A DNA stretch of 64,000 nucleotides from Longimicrobiales bacterium (GCA_028823235.1 JAPKBW010000008.1:1-64000); one strand, 5' to 3'; numbered from the stretch's first letter, positions 7,662 to 16,730 are shown. The notes: a model not told the origin generated them from the sequence alone. Numbers and translations are program-made.

Positions 7662-8378
7662 ATGAAGAAAACCCTGTTGTTCGTGCTCGGCCTGATAGCG
7701 TCTGGGTGTGCTGACCCCATTCCAAGGAATCTGGATGACCTGCCTATGCAGGGACCACAGTACCTGGACTCGGAGACGCTAGAGCCGTACAGCGGTTCAG
7801 CCCACCGGATGTCTGTGTACGACTCAACGGTGATCGCGCTGAGGGTCAATCTCAGAGATGGAAGATTCCACGGTGACTTTGAGGACTTCGAGCCTGAAAA
7901 TGCCGCACGCGGTCTGGGGCTATACCAAAAAGGCACCTACCGGGACGGCCAACGAGAAGGTCCTTATGAGTACCTCTATCCAAGTGGCGTCATCAGGGGC
8001 CGTGGCACATACGAGAACGGTCTAGAAGAGGGGCCTTACGAGTCATGGTTCGAGAGTGGTGAGCCAAGAAGTAGGATCACCCACCTGGCTGGTGCGGTAG
8101 ACGGACCGGCTGAGGGCTACTACGAGAACGGTCAGTTGGAGGAGAAGACCACCTACGCGGCTGGTGAGGTAGACGGACTACTAGAGACCTACCACGAGAA
8201 CGGTCAGTTGCGGGGGAAGTCCACCTACGTGGCTGGTAAGCCAGACGGACTGTATGAGTCCTACTACGAGAACGGTCAGGTGCAGGCGAAGGGCCCCCTT
8301 AACATGGGTGCGCAGTGTGGTGAGTGGATTGAGTACGCTGAGACGGTCACCTACGACCCCTGTCCTCCCGGCAACTAG
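7662..8378 (+). CDS. MORN-repeat lipoprotein
   Basis: 238 residues from the ATG at 7662. Lipoprotein signal MKKTLLFVLGLIASGC with Cys16. From about residue 85 it consists of MORN-like repeats (Y-x-x-G-x-x-x-G-x-Y/W, for example GTYRDGQREGPYEYLYPSG and YYENGQLEEKTTY). The last units repeat almost exactly at DNA level with a 72-bp period. MORN variants of this kind occur in many secreted or surface proteins, and the common database name YwqK antitoxin has little functional meaning. Probably on the outer or inner membrane surface. The stop codon lies inside repeat copy 3. Confidence 0.82.
   Translation: MKKTLLFVLGLIASGCADPIPRNLDDLPMQGPQYLDSETLEPYSGSAHRMSVYDSTVIALRVNLRDGRFHGDFEDFEPENAARGLGLYQKGTYRDGQREGPYEYLYPSGVIRGRGTYENGLEEGPYESWFESGEPRSRITHLAGAVDGPAEGYYENGQLEEKTTYAAGEVDGLLETYHENGQLRGKSTYVAGKPDGLYESYYENGQVQAKGPLNMGAQCGEWIEYAETVTYDPCPPGN
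8118..8333 (+). repeat. 72-bp in-frame tandem repeat within the MORN gene
   Basis: Units begin at 8118, 8190 and 8262, each opening with codons for Y-Y/H-E-N-G-Q. The first two are close copies over their full length; the third diverges after about 45 bp. Each encodes 24 residues of MORN sequence. This suggests recent unit duplication and possible copy-number variation. Confidence 0.75.
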
Positions 8379-8455
8379 CCCCTCCGTGGCACCCAGCCAC
8401 ACCTAGCTGCCTGAAACGAGTCGCGAATGACGTGTCCGACTCGCTTACCAGACCT
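8369..8455 (+). repeat. Dispersed intergenic repeat, copy 3 (longest)
   Basis: The first 40 bp (8369-8408) are identical to 11434-11473. The remainder (8409-8455) matches copy 1 with two changes and contains the inverted repeat CGAGTCG (8417-8423) / CGACTCG (8437-8443). The left end includes the last two sense codons and the stop of the MORN gene. From 8456 to 8651 I see no gene. Confidence 0.8.
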
Positions 8456-8651
8456 AACGAATGACGCAGTCCGAAATACCTTGTCGCCGTGACTTAATTG
8501 GTTCGACGTGGGATGGACGGAGTACGCTCGACTGCTACCTCACTTCGATGCTCTCGTGGAGATGGTGAGTACAGAAATCGAGTGACAGCTTAGAGGCCTT
8601 CGATACTTCTCGATTTTATAAGTCGTCACGAGGGTACATGTTTACACCGTC

Positions 8652-9497
8652 TCAACGGTGGACAGTGGAACGTGACTGTCTCTCTAGGAACGCTGCCATG
8701 TCGTGCTCGATCCACAGCTGGGCACCTTGGTCGACCACCAGTTGTTCGATGCGCTCCATGGTCGCAACAGTGAGCGCCGAATCTACGTTTATGCTTGGGA
8801 CCCGTCTGTCTGACCGACTCTCGCGGAAGTGGTAGAGGTCGCCAGCCAGAACAACAGGCCCCTCTTCATCCAGATCCACGAAGAGCACTTGATGCCCGGG
8901 CGTATGGCCTGGTGCAGGAATAATTCTCACCCTGCCATCTCCAAACACGTCGTGCTCTCCGTCGAGCAGTTCCCGCGGCACATTTCGGAGACTCTCGTAT
9001 ACAGCCGGATCATAGAATGGCACGGTTACGCTGTCCGCGAAGGCCGCGTCAAACTCAGCTTGCTGGATAAGGAGCGTTGCGCCTTGTACCTCACTTGCCA
9101 CTCCGACATGGTCGAAATGCATGTGAGAGAAAGCCACGTAGTCAAAAGCGTCGATAGCGTGGCCAATGGCGGGGAGTTGGTCAGCGAGCGTCTGATTCAA
9201 TCGTAGCAACACCGGCGGTGATTCCACCCAGTCCCCGGCTTCGGCAAGGCCTACTGGCAAGCCCCCCTCCCACAGTAAACTGCCTGCGGGATGTTCCACT
9301 ACGTAACAGGGAACGATCATGTCACGGACATCGGTCTCGTCGTCACCGATGCCGAACATCGCAACGCTTTCGAAGCGAATGACACCACAGTCGAACTCAT
9401 GCAGCGTGAGCGGTGACTCTGCTGGCGCGCAAGCCGTCGCAAGAACCGACGACACTGCGGTAAAAAAAAGAGTCGACCTTCGCAGTTTTGTTCTCAT
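8652..9497 (-). CDS. MBL-fold metallo-hydrolase lipoprotein, lactonase-like
   Basis: 281 residues from the ATG at 9497, which has GGGGA upstream (a TTG 18 bases earlier is less likely). Lipoprotein signal ends in VLATAC. The metallo-beta-lactamase dinuclear site HMHFDH is at about 125-130, followed by APGHTPGHQVLF, LAGDLYHF and a final His in IEHDMAAF. The overall plan, with an N-terminal CYVVEHPAGSLLWEGG strand, is that of the AHL-lactonase/AttM branch. Being a lipoprotein it works outside the cytoplasm. It could be a quorum-quenching lactonase or a generic esterase; the substrate is not determined. Confidence 0.85.
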   Translation of the reverse strand: MRTKLRRSTLFFTAVSSVLATACAPAESPLTLHEFDCGVIRFESVAMFGIGDDETDVRDMIVPCYVVEHPAGSLLWEGGLPVGLAEAGDWVESPPVLLRLNQTLADQLPAIGHAIDAFDYVAFSHMHFDHVGVASEVQGATLLIQQAEFDAAFADSVTVPFYDPAVYESLRNVPRELLDGEHDVFGDGRVRIIPAPGHTPGHQVLFVDLDEEGPVVLAGDLYHFRESRSDRRVPSINVDSALTVATMERIEQLVVDQGAQLWIEHDMAAFLERQSRSTVHR

Positions 9498-9586
9498 TGT
9501 TTCCCCATTGCTCAATTTCGAAGTTTCGCCGATGCGGACGCAGGCGAGGAGGCTCCCTGAGCAAGCATTGCGCTACGTGTGCTCGC

Positions 9587-11368
9587 TCACCAAGTAATCC
9601 CAGCTTCTTCGAGCAACGCTTGGTATCGGGAGTCGTCGCTGAGAAGGTCTCCGAAGGGCAATGAATGGGTGCTGCCCGCCCATCCGTATGCCCCCGACCG
9701 GATAAGGACTTCGAACAGCTCGATAGCTCGGTCGGGCTGGCCGCTCTCGGCGTACATAATGATCTGCCCCCTCGGATTCTCGTCGTGGTCCGGAAACGTA
9801 TTCGGGTTCCCGGTCTCACGATAGCGAACCATCGCTTGATACGCCGCCGTCTGAATGGCGACGTCCAAGTTGGCAAGCCGCGCATAGTTGAGCCATGCCT
9901 CCAGGCCCTCCTCGTATCGACCCTCGATCAACAGTGCATGCCCTAGGTCGTACCAGGGGGTTGCCCACTCCGGTGCGAGGTCTACGGTCTTCTGGAGCTG
10001 TTCGATCGCTTCTTCCATTTGGGTCGCAAACAAGAATACCTCGCCCAAGACGAGAGAGATCACCCGAGAGACCGGATCGAGTTCAAGCGCACGCTGTGCG
10101 GAGCCCACCGCCTCGCCGGCCCTTCCGGTGGAGGACAGCACCCATGCCCGCCACATGTGGCCGATAGCATAACCTGGATTCAACTCGATCGCCCTTTCAA
10201 GCTCCCGAATCGCGTTCTCCCAGTCGCCGACCATCCAAAGGCCAAACCCAAGTGAGGCGTGAGCCATGCCGAGGTCGGGACGGAGAGAGGTGGCTCTTTG
10301 CGCTGCGGCGAGTCCCAGCTCTGAGTTCGTCCCATAGTCCGGCATCGTCCGGAATACGTAATTGTCTAGAATCAGGTAGGAGTCCGCGAGTCCGGAGTAT
10401 GCCTCGGCGTAGTTTGAGTCCAGATCTACAGCGCGCTGAAACTCGCTGATCGCGGTTCGGATACTCTTTTCGGTGCGTTGGTTCCAGAAGTAACGCCCTC
10501 GTAAATAAGCCTCGTAGGCCTCGGTGCTCGCGGTCCCCTCACCCACGAGTCGCGCCTGCTCGGCTCCCGAGAGACTTACCTGAAGTTGATCGGCGATGGC
10601 CGAGGCAATCTCGCGCTGGATGGCGAAGATGTCGGTGAGCTCCCTCTCGAACGTGTCCGACCATAGATGGGCGTCGGTCTGTGCATCGATGAGCTGTGCG
10701 GTGATCAGCACCGTGTTTCCTTGGCGACGAACGCTTCCCTCTAGAATGTGCGCAACGTCGAGGGTGTCGGCGATTTGCCGGATCGTGAGCCCCCCGTCCT
10801 TGAATGCGAATGAGGATGTGCGCCCCGGAACGCGAAGGTCTGGTAACTGCGCGAGCGCGTTGAGCAGCTCCTCGGTAATCCCGTCCGAGAAGTATTCGTT
10901 GTTGGAGTCGCCGCTCATGTTCACAAAGGGGAGGACCGCGACCGACCGTTCGATTGTCGGTTCGTCATCCGTTGTGCCGCTGATGCCGCCGCCGAACAAA
11001 ACCCATCCGATCCCGACGAACCCTAGCAACACAAAGGCACCGACGAATCCTAGAGCGTTCCGCCGGGTGAAAAGGCCAGAGACGCTACCCTTGGCAGCGT
11101 CCGTGGGATCAGGAAGCAGGTCCAAGTCCCCATCGACTCGGTCCTGTCCGCCATCCTGGATGAACGCCGCGGCGAGAACGACGGGCAACCCGACGATGAG
11201 GAGTGCGAGCGCGAGGGAAGGAAACCAGTCCGGCAGGTTGAGCGCGTCTCCCAGCGTACCGACACCGCTGAGTACGGCCCAAGACGCAACCGCATAGATC
11301 CCCAGTACTTGCCAGAGACTTTTGCGATGGATTTCACGTACGAGGCGCTTGAATGGACCGTTGACCAT
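9587..11368 (-). CDS. TolB-like/TPR protein with N-terminal membrane helices
   Basis: 593 residues. Residues 1-70 resemble the N-terminus seen in many adenylate-cyclase-like TPR proteins (WQVLGIYAVASWAVLSGVGTL, then a second helix); another membrane helix follows near 108-128. Then comes a TolB/FlgO-like domain (SVAVLPFVNMSGDSNNEYFSDGITEEL to HLWSDTFERELTDIF) and about seven TPR motifs to the C-terminus (AEAYSGLADSYL, AHASLGFGLWMVGDW, YAIGHMWRAWVL). No catalytic cyclase domain is present. Likely an envelope-anchored scaffold facing the periplasm. Such proteins are common in Gemmatimonadota and some Bacteroidota. The partner is unknown. Confidence 0.83.
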   Translation of the reverse strand: MVNGPFKRLVREIHRKSLWQVLGIYAVASWAVLSGVGTLGDALNLPDWFPSLALALLIVGLPVVLAAAFIQDGGQDRVDGDLDLLPDPTDAAKGSVSGLFTRRNALGFVGAFVLLGFVGIGWVLFGGGISGTTDDEPTIERSVAVLPFVNMSGDSNNEYFSDGITEELLNALAQLPDLRVPGRTSSFAFKDGGLTIRQIADTLDVAHILEGSVRRQGNTVLITAQLIDAQTDAHLWSDTFERELTDIFAIQREIASAIADQLQVSLSGAEQARLVGEGTASTEAYEAYLRGRYFWNQRTEKSIRTAISEFQRAVDLDSNYAEAYSGLADSYLILDNYVFRTMPDYGTNSELGLAAAQRATSLRPDLGMAHASLGFGLWMVGDWENAIRELERAIELNPGYAIGHMWRAWVLSSTGRAGEAVGSAQRALELDPVSRVISLVLGEVFLFATQMEEAIEQLQKTVDLAPEWATPWYDLGHALLIEGRYEEGLEAWLNYARLANLDVAIQTAAYQAMVRYRETGNPNTFPDHDENPRGQIIMYAESGQPDRAIELFEVLIRSGAYGWAGSTHSLPFGDLLSDDSRYQALLEEAGITW

Positions 11369-11433
11369 GGCGGAAAAGATGGTTCCTTACCGTTCGTGGT
11401 GGCAAGCAGATACCGTCCGCCCGGCCTAGAAGA

Positions 11434-11483
11434 CGGCAACTAGCCCCTCCGTGGCACCCAGCCACACCTAGCTATCCAGCAAC
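11434..11483 (+). repeat. Dispersed intergenic repeat, copy 4
   Basis: 40 bp (11434-11473) identical to 8369-8408, including GGCAACTAG, which in copy 3 is the end of the MORN gene although no gene ends here. After ATCCAGCAACG it diverges, with CGAGTCGGG nearby. It lies between the divergent-side 5' end of the TolB/TPR gene and the 3' end of the SGNH hydrolase gene. Confidence 0.8.
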
Positions 11484-11577
11484 GAACGAGTCGGGTTGCC
11501 CACCTCAGCCTTCCACCTGAGCGAACAGATGGAAACCAGGCCCAGGCGGAGGCCGCTGTCGAGGCACAGACACCGAA

Positions 11578-12438
11578 CTAGGGCCGGCGACGGGCCTCAA
11601 CGGTCTCCCACGCAACGGACTGCAGGTACCGAGCTGTCTCGTGAGGCAGCCGCACCAGGGGCACGATGTCGTCGGATACGAATGCGCCCGGGGTTTGCAT
11701 CTGGCGACCGTGCAACTCGCGGGGAGCCCCGACGGCCGATCGTCCAGTCAGTGTCGAGTACATCACGGAAGTCACGAGGTACGTTCCCGCCGGCGACGGG
11801 TGTGAACCGTCGGGGTGGAACAGCTGAATATCAGGCCGCTCCTCGCGCACTCGAGCCCACGCGATGCCGGCGGCCGCAACGTCCGCGCCGTGTGCGTCCC
11901 CCGCAGATTCGTACGCGTCGGCAATTGGGTCGGCCTGTCCCGGGAACACTTCCTTAGCCCATGTCATGTAAAAGACCGGCCTTGCTCCAAGGCCTAGGAT
12001 CAGATCGACAACCTCGGCGGCGGCCTCGAAAAACGGCTCGGTGTCACCGATGGTACCGAACTCCTCGTTCTCATAGGGCGCTCCGATTCTACTCTGTTCC
12101 TGAAGGACGACGACGTCCCAGGGCGCTCCATCTTGCGTGGGCTGCGCGAGGGCATCGGGAAGGTGTCCATCTTCCAGGTGTCGACGCAGTGTGAAGCCTC
12201 CGTGCAGATGATGTGCGGTTCGGAGAAGAGGCCCCTCGGTAAGGGATTCCGACATCGCCTCCAGCTGGCCCGGGAGGTTGTTGTAGTAGATGTAGCTGTT
12301 CCCGACGAAGAAGACGTCCACCGTCTCGCGTGCCTGCGCCTCAGCCGATTGAGGGAGGGTGCAAAGGAAAGCTGCGACGAAGGCCACATATCGAGAGAGC
12401 GAAACCGTCGAGAACTGGACTCGGGCAGGACACGTCAT
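11578..12438 (-). CDS. Secreted SGNH/GDSL-like hydrolase
   Basis: 286 residues from the ATG at 12438 (a TTG at 12447 is possible). Signal peptide YVAFVAAFLCTLPQSAEAQ. The mature protein starts with VDVFFVGNSYIYYNNLPG, the block I variant GNS used by SGNH hydrolases of the DUF4886 kind, and ends with FHPDGSHPSPAGTYLVTSV, the D-x-x-H block V. VVVLQEQSR and MTWAKEVFPGQADP are also typical. The family includes carbohydrate esterases and lipases; the substrate here is not deducible. Periplasmic or secreted. Confidence 0.8.
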   Translation of the reverse strand: MTCPARVQFSTVSLSRYVAFVAAFLCTLPQSAEAQARETVDVFFVGNSYIYYNNLPGQLEAMSESLTEGPLLRTAHHLHGGFTLRRHLEDGHLPDALAQPTQDGAPWDVVVLQEQSRIGAPYENEEFGTIGDTEPFFEAAAEVVDLILGLGARPVFYMTWAKEVFPGQADPIADAYESAGDAHGADVAAAGIAWARVREERPDIQLFHPDGSHPSPAGTYLVTSVMYSTLTGRSAVGAPRELHGRQMQTPGAFVSDDIVPLVRLPHETARYLQSVAWETVEARRRP

Positions 12439-12659
12439 GCGTTGCAATCAGGTGGCAGGAGGGAACGGTCGCGACAGGCGGCCTTCTTCGAGTCAATGTA
12501 GGGCTCAGGCCACGGAAAACGAGTCGAACTACTTCGTCGGCGTCGGGGGCGCCACGTTGCCGACCGATGCCGAGCGGGCTCTATTCCACTCCGTGGCGCT
12601 CGCACCGGTGCTCGCGTGCGCAGACCCTTCCGTTACTTCACTTCCCGGTGGACAACCGC

Positions 12660-13652
12660 ATGTCCCATCCTGACCAGACTCGGTCCGGTAGCTCTCGTTT
12701 GTGGCTGCTTCTACTCGCGCTGGCTGCCTGTGGGGGTGAGGTCGCAGACGGTGCGGCGTCGCCGGGAGAAAGCACAGTCCTTCCCGACGGGGCGGAAGCG
12801 TTTTCGTTCCTGGGCGAACCGCTCTATCCGCCTGAGCAGTCTGAGGCTGTTCGGGCGATCTACCTCGAACGGTATGCAGAAGCTGAAGATGCTCTGGTTG
12901 CCGCCCCCGCGGACGTCGACGCGCTCATCTGGATGGGACGCCGGACGGCATATCTCGGTCAGTACCGGGCCGCGATCGACATCTTTTCCCATGCCATCGA
13001 CCTTCATCCCGACGACGCGCGGATCTACCGACACCGAGGTCACCGGTACCTCACAGTCCGTGAACCGGATCTCGCGATCGCTGATTTCGCGCGGGCTGCG
13101 GAACTGACCGAAGGCGAGCCGGATCAGGTCGAACCCGACGGGTTGCCCAACGTGATGAACACCCCGACGAGCACCCTCCAGTTCAATATCTGGTACCACC
13201 TCGCTCTCGGGCACTACGTCCAGGGCCACCTTGAACAGGCGCTTGCGGCGCAAAAGGCCTGCCTTGAGGTCTCTGAGCATCCCGACTCCGTGGTGGCCAC
13301 TTCGTACTGGCTCTACATGACGCTGGTGCAACTCGGTCGCGACGAGGAGGCAGCCGAAGTACTCGCTGGTATTAACGAAGACATGGAGATCATCGAGTCC
13401 ATCGCGTATCTCGACCTTCTCCTGCTGTTCAAGGGCGAACGCACCTTGGAAGATCTCGTCGGCCCTTCGGGAGATGCCGCCACGCTTCAGAGTACGACGA
13501 CCTCATACGGCTTGGGTGTCTGGCACCTGGTGAACGGTCGAGCCGCGGAAGCACATGCAATGTGGGAGAAAATGATGACATCGCCGAACCAGTGGTCCGC
13601 GTTTGGTTTTGTCGCGGCCGAGGGCGAGCTAAGTCGATCCGCCGTTCGGTGA
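12660..13652 (+). CDS. TPR-repeat lipoprotein
   Basis: 330 residues from the ATG at 12660, with GGTGGA upstream. The frame continues to 12330, but those 110 residues are compositionally unlike protein and overlap the SGNH gene in antisense. Signal LWLLLLALAAC gives a lipidated Cys. The body has TPR-like helices (ALIWMGRRTAYLGQYRAAIDIF, ARIYRHRGHRYLTV, WYHLALGHYVQGHLEQALAAQ). No enzymatic motif. Likely an envelope adaptor protein. It reads towards the LVIVD gene 67 bp downstream and may be cotranscribed with it. Confidence 0.8.
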   Translation: MSHPDQTRSGSSRLWLLLLALAACGGEVADGAASPGESTVLPDGAEAFSFLGEPLYPPEQSEAVRAIYLERYAEAEDALVAAPADVDALIWMGRRTAYLGQYRAAIDIFSHAIDLHPDDARIYRHRGHRYLTVREPDLAIADFARAAELTEGEPDQVEPDGLPNVMNTPTSTLQFNIWYHLALGHYVQGHLEQALAAQKACLEVSEHPDSVVATSYWLYMTLVQLGRDEEAAEVLAGINEDMEIIESIAYLDLLLLFKGERTLEDLVGPSGDAATLQSTTTSYGLGVWHLVNGRAAEAHAMWEKMMTSPNQWSAFGFVAAEGELSRSAVR

Positions 13653-13719
13653 AGTGACCAACTCGTAACATCGTACACACCACGTATTTCTACCCTTCAG
13701 ACATCAGACGTCACTGCTT

Positions 13720-15627
13720 ATGGGCAACGGAATCGCGACGCTCTTCATGATTGCGGCCTTCCAGGCCGTCCCGGCTCAGGTCGAGATTACACCCGAACGA
13801 GCTGAAATCGAGGTGGCCTCAACCACTCAACTTGAAGCCCGCGCCCTCGATGGGGCCGGACGTGTCATTGACGGGGTCGATATCCGATGGATCGCCTCAA
13901 CGCCGGAGCTGGCCACCGTCGATCAGGACGGTACGGTCACGGCGTTGAACGCCGGGATGGCCAAAATTACTGCTGTCATCGGGGGGCAGCCCACGTCGGT
14001 GTCGGTTGTGATCCGGGCTCTTCCTGCCGCAGAGCTGCGGGTTTCGCTGGGCAGCTCCGAGCCCTACTCGGGGCAAGTGGTTCCAGCACGCGTTCAGGCC
14101 TTCAACCGGCTGGGTGAGTCCGTAGATGACCCGGAATTGACCTACACGAGTAGTGATCCCTCGGTCGCCGACGTAGACGGTGCCGGACTCATTTTCGCGC
14201 GTGCCGTGGGCAACGCGACGATTCAGATCTCCGGCGCGGGGGTCAGCACCGAGGCGTCTGTGACCGTGCGCCCAGATCCTGGGGTCAGCTACACCCTCGC
14301 TCCGATCGATAGTCGGATCCGGACCGGCGATGTGGTTCGCTTCACCGCGACTGCCCAGACCGGGAATGGTACAGACGTCCAGGCGTTTCCTGAATGGTCG
14401 CTCAATGGGGTTGGCGCACAGCTCGAGGATGACGCGGGGCAGGGCGTGTTCGTCGCAGAGGAGCCGGGCACCTACCGAGTGACCGCGCGAATGGGTGAGA
14501 AGGATGTCGTGAGTGGAGTCGTCCGCGTCGAGGCTCGAGGGGCCGATGCCGAATTGATCCAGGTGGGCCGTGGAGGCATCGGCGAGCATCACTCCGGTGA
14601 CGTCTGGGTGTTCGAGGGTATAGACGGACGTGACTACGCGTACATCGGGACATTCATGTGGGATTGGATGAAGATCTTCGACGTCACGGATGCGTCGAAT
14701 CCGATTCTGACCGATTCGATTCAGCTCGACGCACGTCGCATCAATGACGTGAAGATTCACCCCAACAACCGTCTGGGCATCGTGACGCGCGAAGGTGCGT
14801 CGAGTCGACGGAACGGCATGGTGTTTCTCGATCTTTCGATCCCGGCGCATCCCACGATTCTTTCGGAGTACACGGAAACGGTGACCGGTGGTGTGCACAA
14901 CGTATGGATTTCCGGAGAGCATGAGCTCGTTTACGCAGTCCATAACGGGACTCGAGCCGTTCATGTGATCGACATCTCGAACCCCGAGGCGCCGCACGAA
15001 GTAGGGCGTTGGGGCATCGACAATCAGCAGCGTTCGCTACATGACATCATGGTTCAGGACGGATATGCCTACCTGTCGTACTGGGACGACGGGGCCGTGG
15101 TCCTGGATGTCGGGGCTGGGACGCACGGTGGGACGCCGACCACTCCGACCTTCGTAAGTCAGTTTAAGTATCCGATCGGAAACACCCACGTAGTATGGCG
15201 TTACGGAAAATACATGTTCGTGGGAGATGAAATTTTTCCCGCCGGGTGGGACGCCGATCAGGCAATCCATGCGCGGGGTTACATCCACGTGCTCGACATG
15301 ACCGACATCGAGAATCCGGTCGAAGTCGCAAAGTACGAGGTGCCTGAGGCCGGAGCCCATAATATCTGGATCGAAGACGACAAGATGTACGTCGGTTACT
15401 ACCAGGCCGGGCTGCGCGTGGTGGATATTTCGGGCGAACTCCGCGGGGACCTGTACAAACAGGGCCGTGAAATCGCGACGATCATGACGACCGATTCCGA
15501 GACCATGACGCCGAACTGGTCGATGGCCTGGGGAGCACAGGTGTTCAAGGGCCGGATCTACTCATCCGATCTGAATTCAGGGCTCTGGATTACTGAATTG
15601 AAAGAACGCGCACGGGTCGTCTTCTAG
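13720..15627 (+). CDS. Secreted Ig-like (BIG2) plus LVIVD beta-propeller protein
   Basis: 635 residues. Short signal peptide (IATLFMIAAFQAVPAQ). Residues ~20-100 and ~105-190 are BIG2-type bacterial Ig domains (ITPERAEIEVASTTQLEARALD, VTALNAGMAKITAVIGG; DPSVADVDGAGLIFARAVGNATI). A third Ig-like stretch follows to about 270. From ~285 there are LVIVD repeats (DYAYIGTFMWDWMKIFDV, LVYAVHNGTRAVHVIDISNP, GYAYLSYWDDGAVVLDV, KMYVGYYQAGLRVVDIS) forming a propeller with many His and Asp residues. Probably a surface or secreted binding protein. No catalytic motif is recognised. Confidence 0.85.
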   Translation: MGNGIATLFMIAAFQAVPAQVEITPERAEIEVASTTQLEARALDGAGRVIDGVDIRWIASTPELATVDQDGTVTALNAGMAKITAVIGGQPTSVSVVIRALPAAELRVSLGSSEPYSGQVVPARVQAFNRLGESVDDPELTYTSSDPSVADVDGAGLIFARAVGNATIQISGAGVSTEASVTVRPDPGVSYTLAPIDSRIRTGDVVRFTATAQTGNGTDVQAFPEWSLNGVGAQLEDDAGQGVFVAEEPGTYRVTARMGEKDVVSGVVRVEARGADAELIQVGRGGIGEHHSGDVWVFEGIDGRDYAYIGTFMWDWMKIFDVTDASNPILTDSIQLDARRINDVKIHPNNRLGIVTREGASSRRNGMVFLDLSIPAHPTILSEYTETVTGGVHNVWISGEHELVYAVHNGTRAVHVIDISNPEAPHEVGRWGIDNQQRSLHDIMVQDGYAYLSYWDDGAVVLDVGAGTHGGTPTTPTFVSQFKYPIGNTHVVWRYGKYMFVGDEIFPAGWDADQAIHARGYIHVLDMTDIENPVEVAKYEVPEAGAHNIWIEDDKMYVGYYQAGLRVVDISGELRGDLYKQGREIATIMTTDSETMTPNWSMAWGAQVFKGRIYSSDLNSGLWITELKERARVVF

Positions 15628-15676
15628 TCGCTGAGACTCTGCGCATGTACCGGCCCGTCTCGACGTTCCCCACGAC

Positions 15677-16711
15677 ATGGTGACTCTCGACTTCGACCAC
15701 GCCCGCAGGGCAGTGGCCAGGCACGGCCGTGTGACACCGTTGTTGCCCGCGCCCGGACTCACTGAACAGTTGGGGCGTGAGGTCTACCTGAAGGCCGAGT
15801 GCCTTCAGAATACGGGGTCATTCAAGGTCCGTGGGGCCTCGGCGCGCCTCGAAGCACTCTCCGAGAACGAGAGACTGGAGGGCGTAGTCGCGTGCTCCAG
15901 CGGGAATCACGGTCGGGCCGTGGCATTCGTCGCCGATCGGATGGGGATTCCTGCCACGATCTTCGTGCCCGAGTGGGTCGACCCGGTGAAGCTCGCGGGT
16001 ATTCAGGCAGCCGGAGCCGAGGCCCGGACCATAGGGAGCACCTTCGATGAGTCCGAGTCCGCTGCTGTGGCGGAAGCGGCGGAGACGGGCCGCACGTATG
16101 TCTCGGCGTACGATGATCCCTGGGTGATCGCTGGCCAGGGGACAATCGCGTTCGAAGTCGAAAGTGCGCTTGGCGAAAGGCCTTCTGCGATCATCGCGGC
16201 GCTTTCTGGCGGCGGGCTTCTTGCTGGAATCGCTGGCGCCTTCAGTGAGGAACGAGCGGCGGTGGATGGAAACTCGAAAGGCCACAGCAGGAACGAGGCA
16301 GGACGGCAGTCACCGGTTCGCACCGTCGGTTGTTCTGCCGCCAATGCCGCTGTCATGTTGGCTAGTGTGCAGCAGGGTCAGCCGGTAGAGCTGCCGGAGC
16401 AGGACACGTTGGCGAACGCACTGGCAGGGGGCATCGGGTTGCAGAATCGATTCTCTTTCGACCTCGTTCGTGACTTGGTCGATGACTATCCCGTGGTCGA
16501 CGAAGCTGCGATCGCTGATGCCATGCGGTACACAGTAGAACGACTGCATTTGGTCGTCGAAGGCGGTGGTGCTGTTGGGCTCGCGGCTGTCCTCAGCGGA
16601 GCCTGGTTACCTCCGAGCGACCTCGGTCCCGGCCCCATCGTGATCGTCCTGAGCGGAGGGAATGTCGCAACTGACACACTTCTCGAGATCCTTCGCAGGG
16701 GTGATCGCTAG
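15677..16711 (+). CDS. PLP-dependent threonine/serine dehydratase (or racemase)
   Basis: 344 residues of fold type II PLP enzyme. The Schiff-base Lys is K50 in NTGSFKVRGA; the phosphate/carboxylate loop is SSGNHGRAVAF; the glycine loop is ALSGGGLLAGIAG; a C-terminal LSGGNV holds the ring-nitrogen Ser/Gly segment. There is no regulatory ACT domain, so it resembles catabolic threonine dehydratase, serine racemase, or the EutB-like dehydratases of hydroxyectoine use (ANALAGGIGLQNRFSFDLVRDLV is suggestive). No ectoine genes are adjacent. A short hydrophilic stretch at ~195-213 (GNSKGHSRNEAGRQ) looks inserted. Confidence 0.85.
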   Translation: MVTLDFDHARRAVARHGRVTPLLPAPGLTEQLGREVYLKAECLQNTGSFKVRGASARLEALSENERLEGVVACSSGNHGRAVAFVADRMGIPATIFVPEWVDPVKLAGIQAAGAEARTIGSTFDESESAAVAEAAETGRTYVSAYDDPWVIAGQGTIAFEVESALGERPSAIIAALSGGGLLAGIAGAFSEERAAVDGNSKGHSRNEAGRQSPVRTVGCSAANAAVMLASVQQGQPVELPEQDTLANALAGGIGLQNRFSFDLVRDLVDDYPVVDEAAIADAMRYTVERLHLVVEGGGAVGLAAVLSGAWLPPSDLGPGPIVIVLSGGNVATDTLLEILRRGDR

Positions 16712-16730
16712 GACCAGAAGGGTGGTCCAG

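Noticed and set aside
8118-8333. CRISPR-like array
   Set aside because: The 72-bp repeats have no unique spacers, are in frame and encode MORN units.
7662-8378. Toxin-antitoxin antitoxin (YwqK-type name)
   Set aside because: MORN repeats are often given this name, but the protein is a lipoprotein and no toxin gene is adjacent.
10596-11297. 233-codon plus-strand ORF
   Set aside because: Shadow of the TolB/TPR gene; Ser/Arg/Pro-rich with no conserved motif.
12330-12659. N-terminal extension of the TPR lipoprotein
   Set aside because: The extra 110 residues overlap the SGNH gene and would bury the lipoprotein signal that starts at 12660.
13897-14997. Long 366-codon minus-strand ORF
   Set aside because: It is antisense to the Ig/LVIVD gene, has no domain character and has His/Arg-rich shadow composition.
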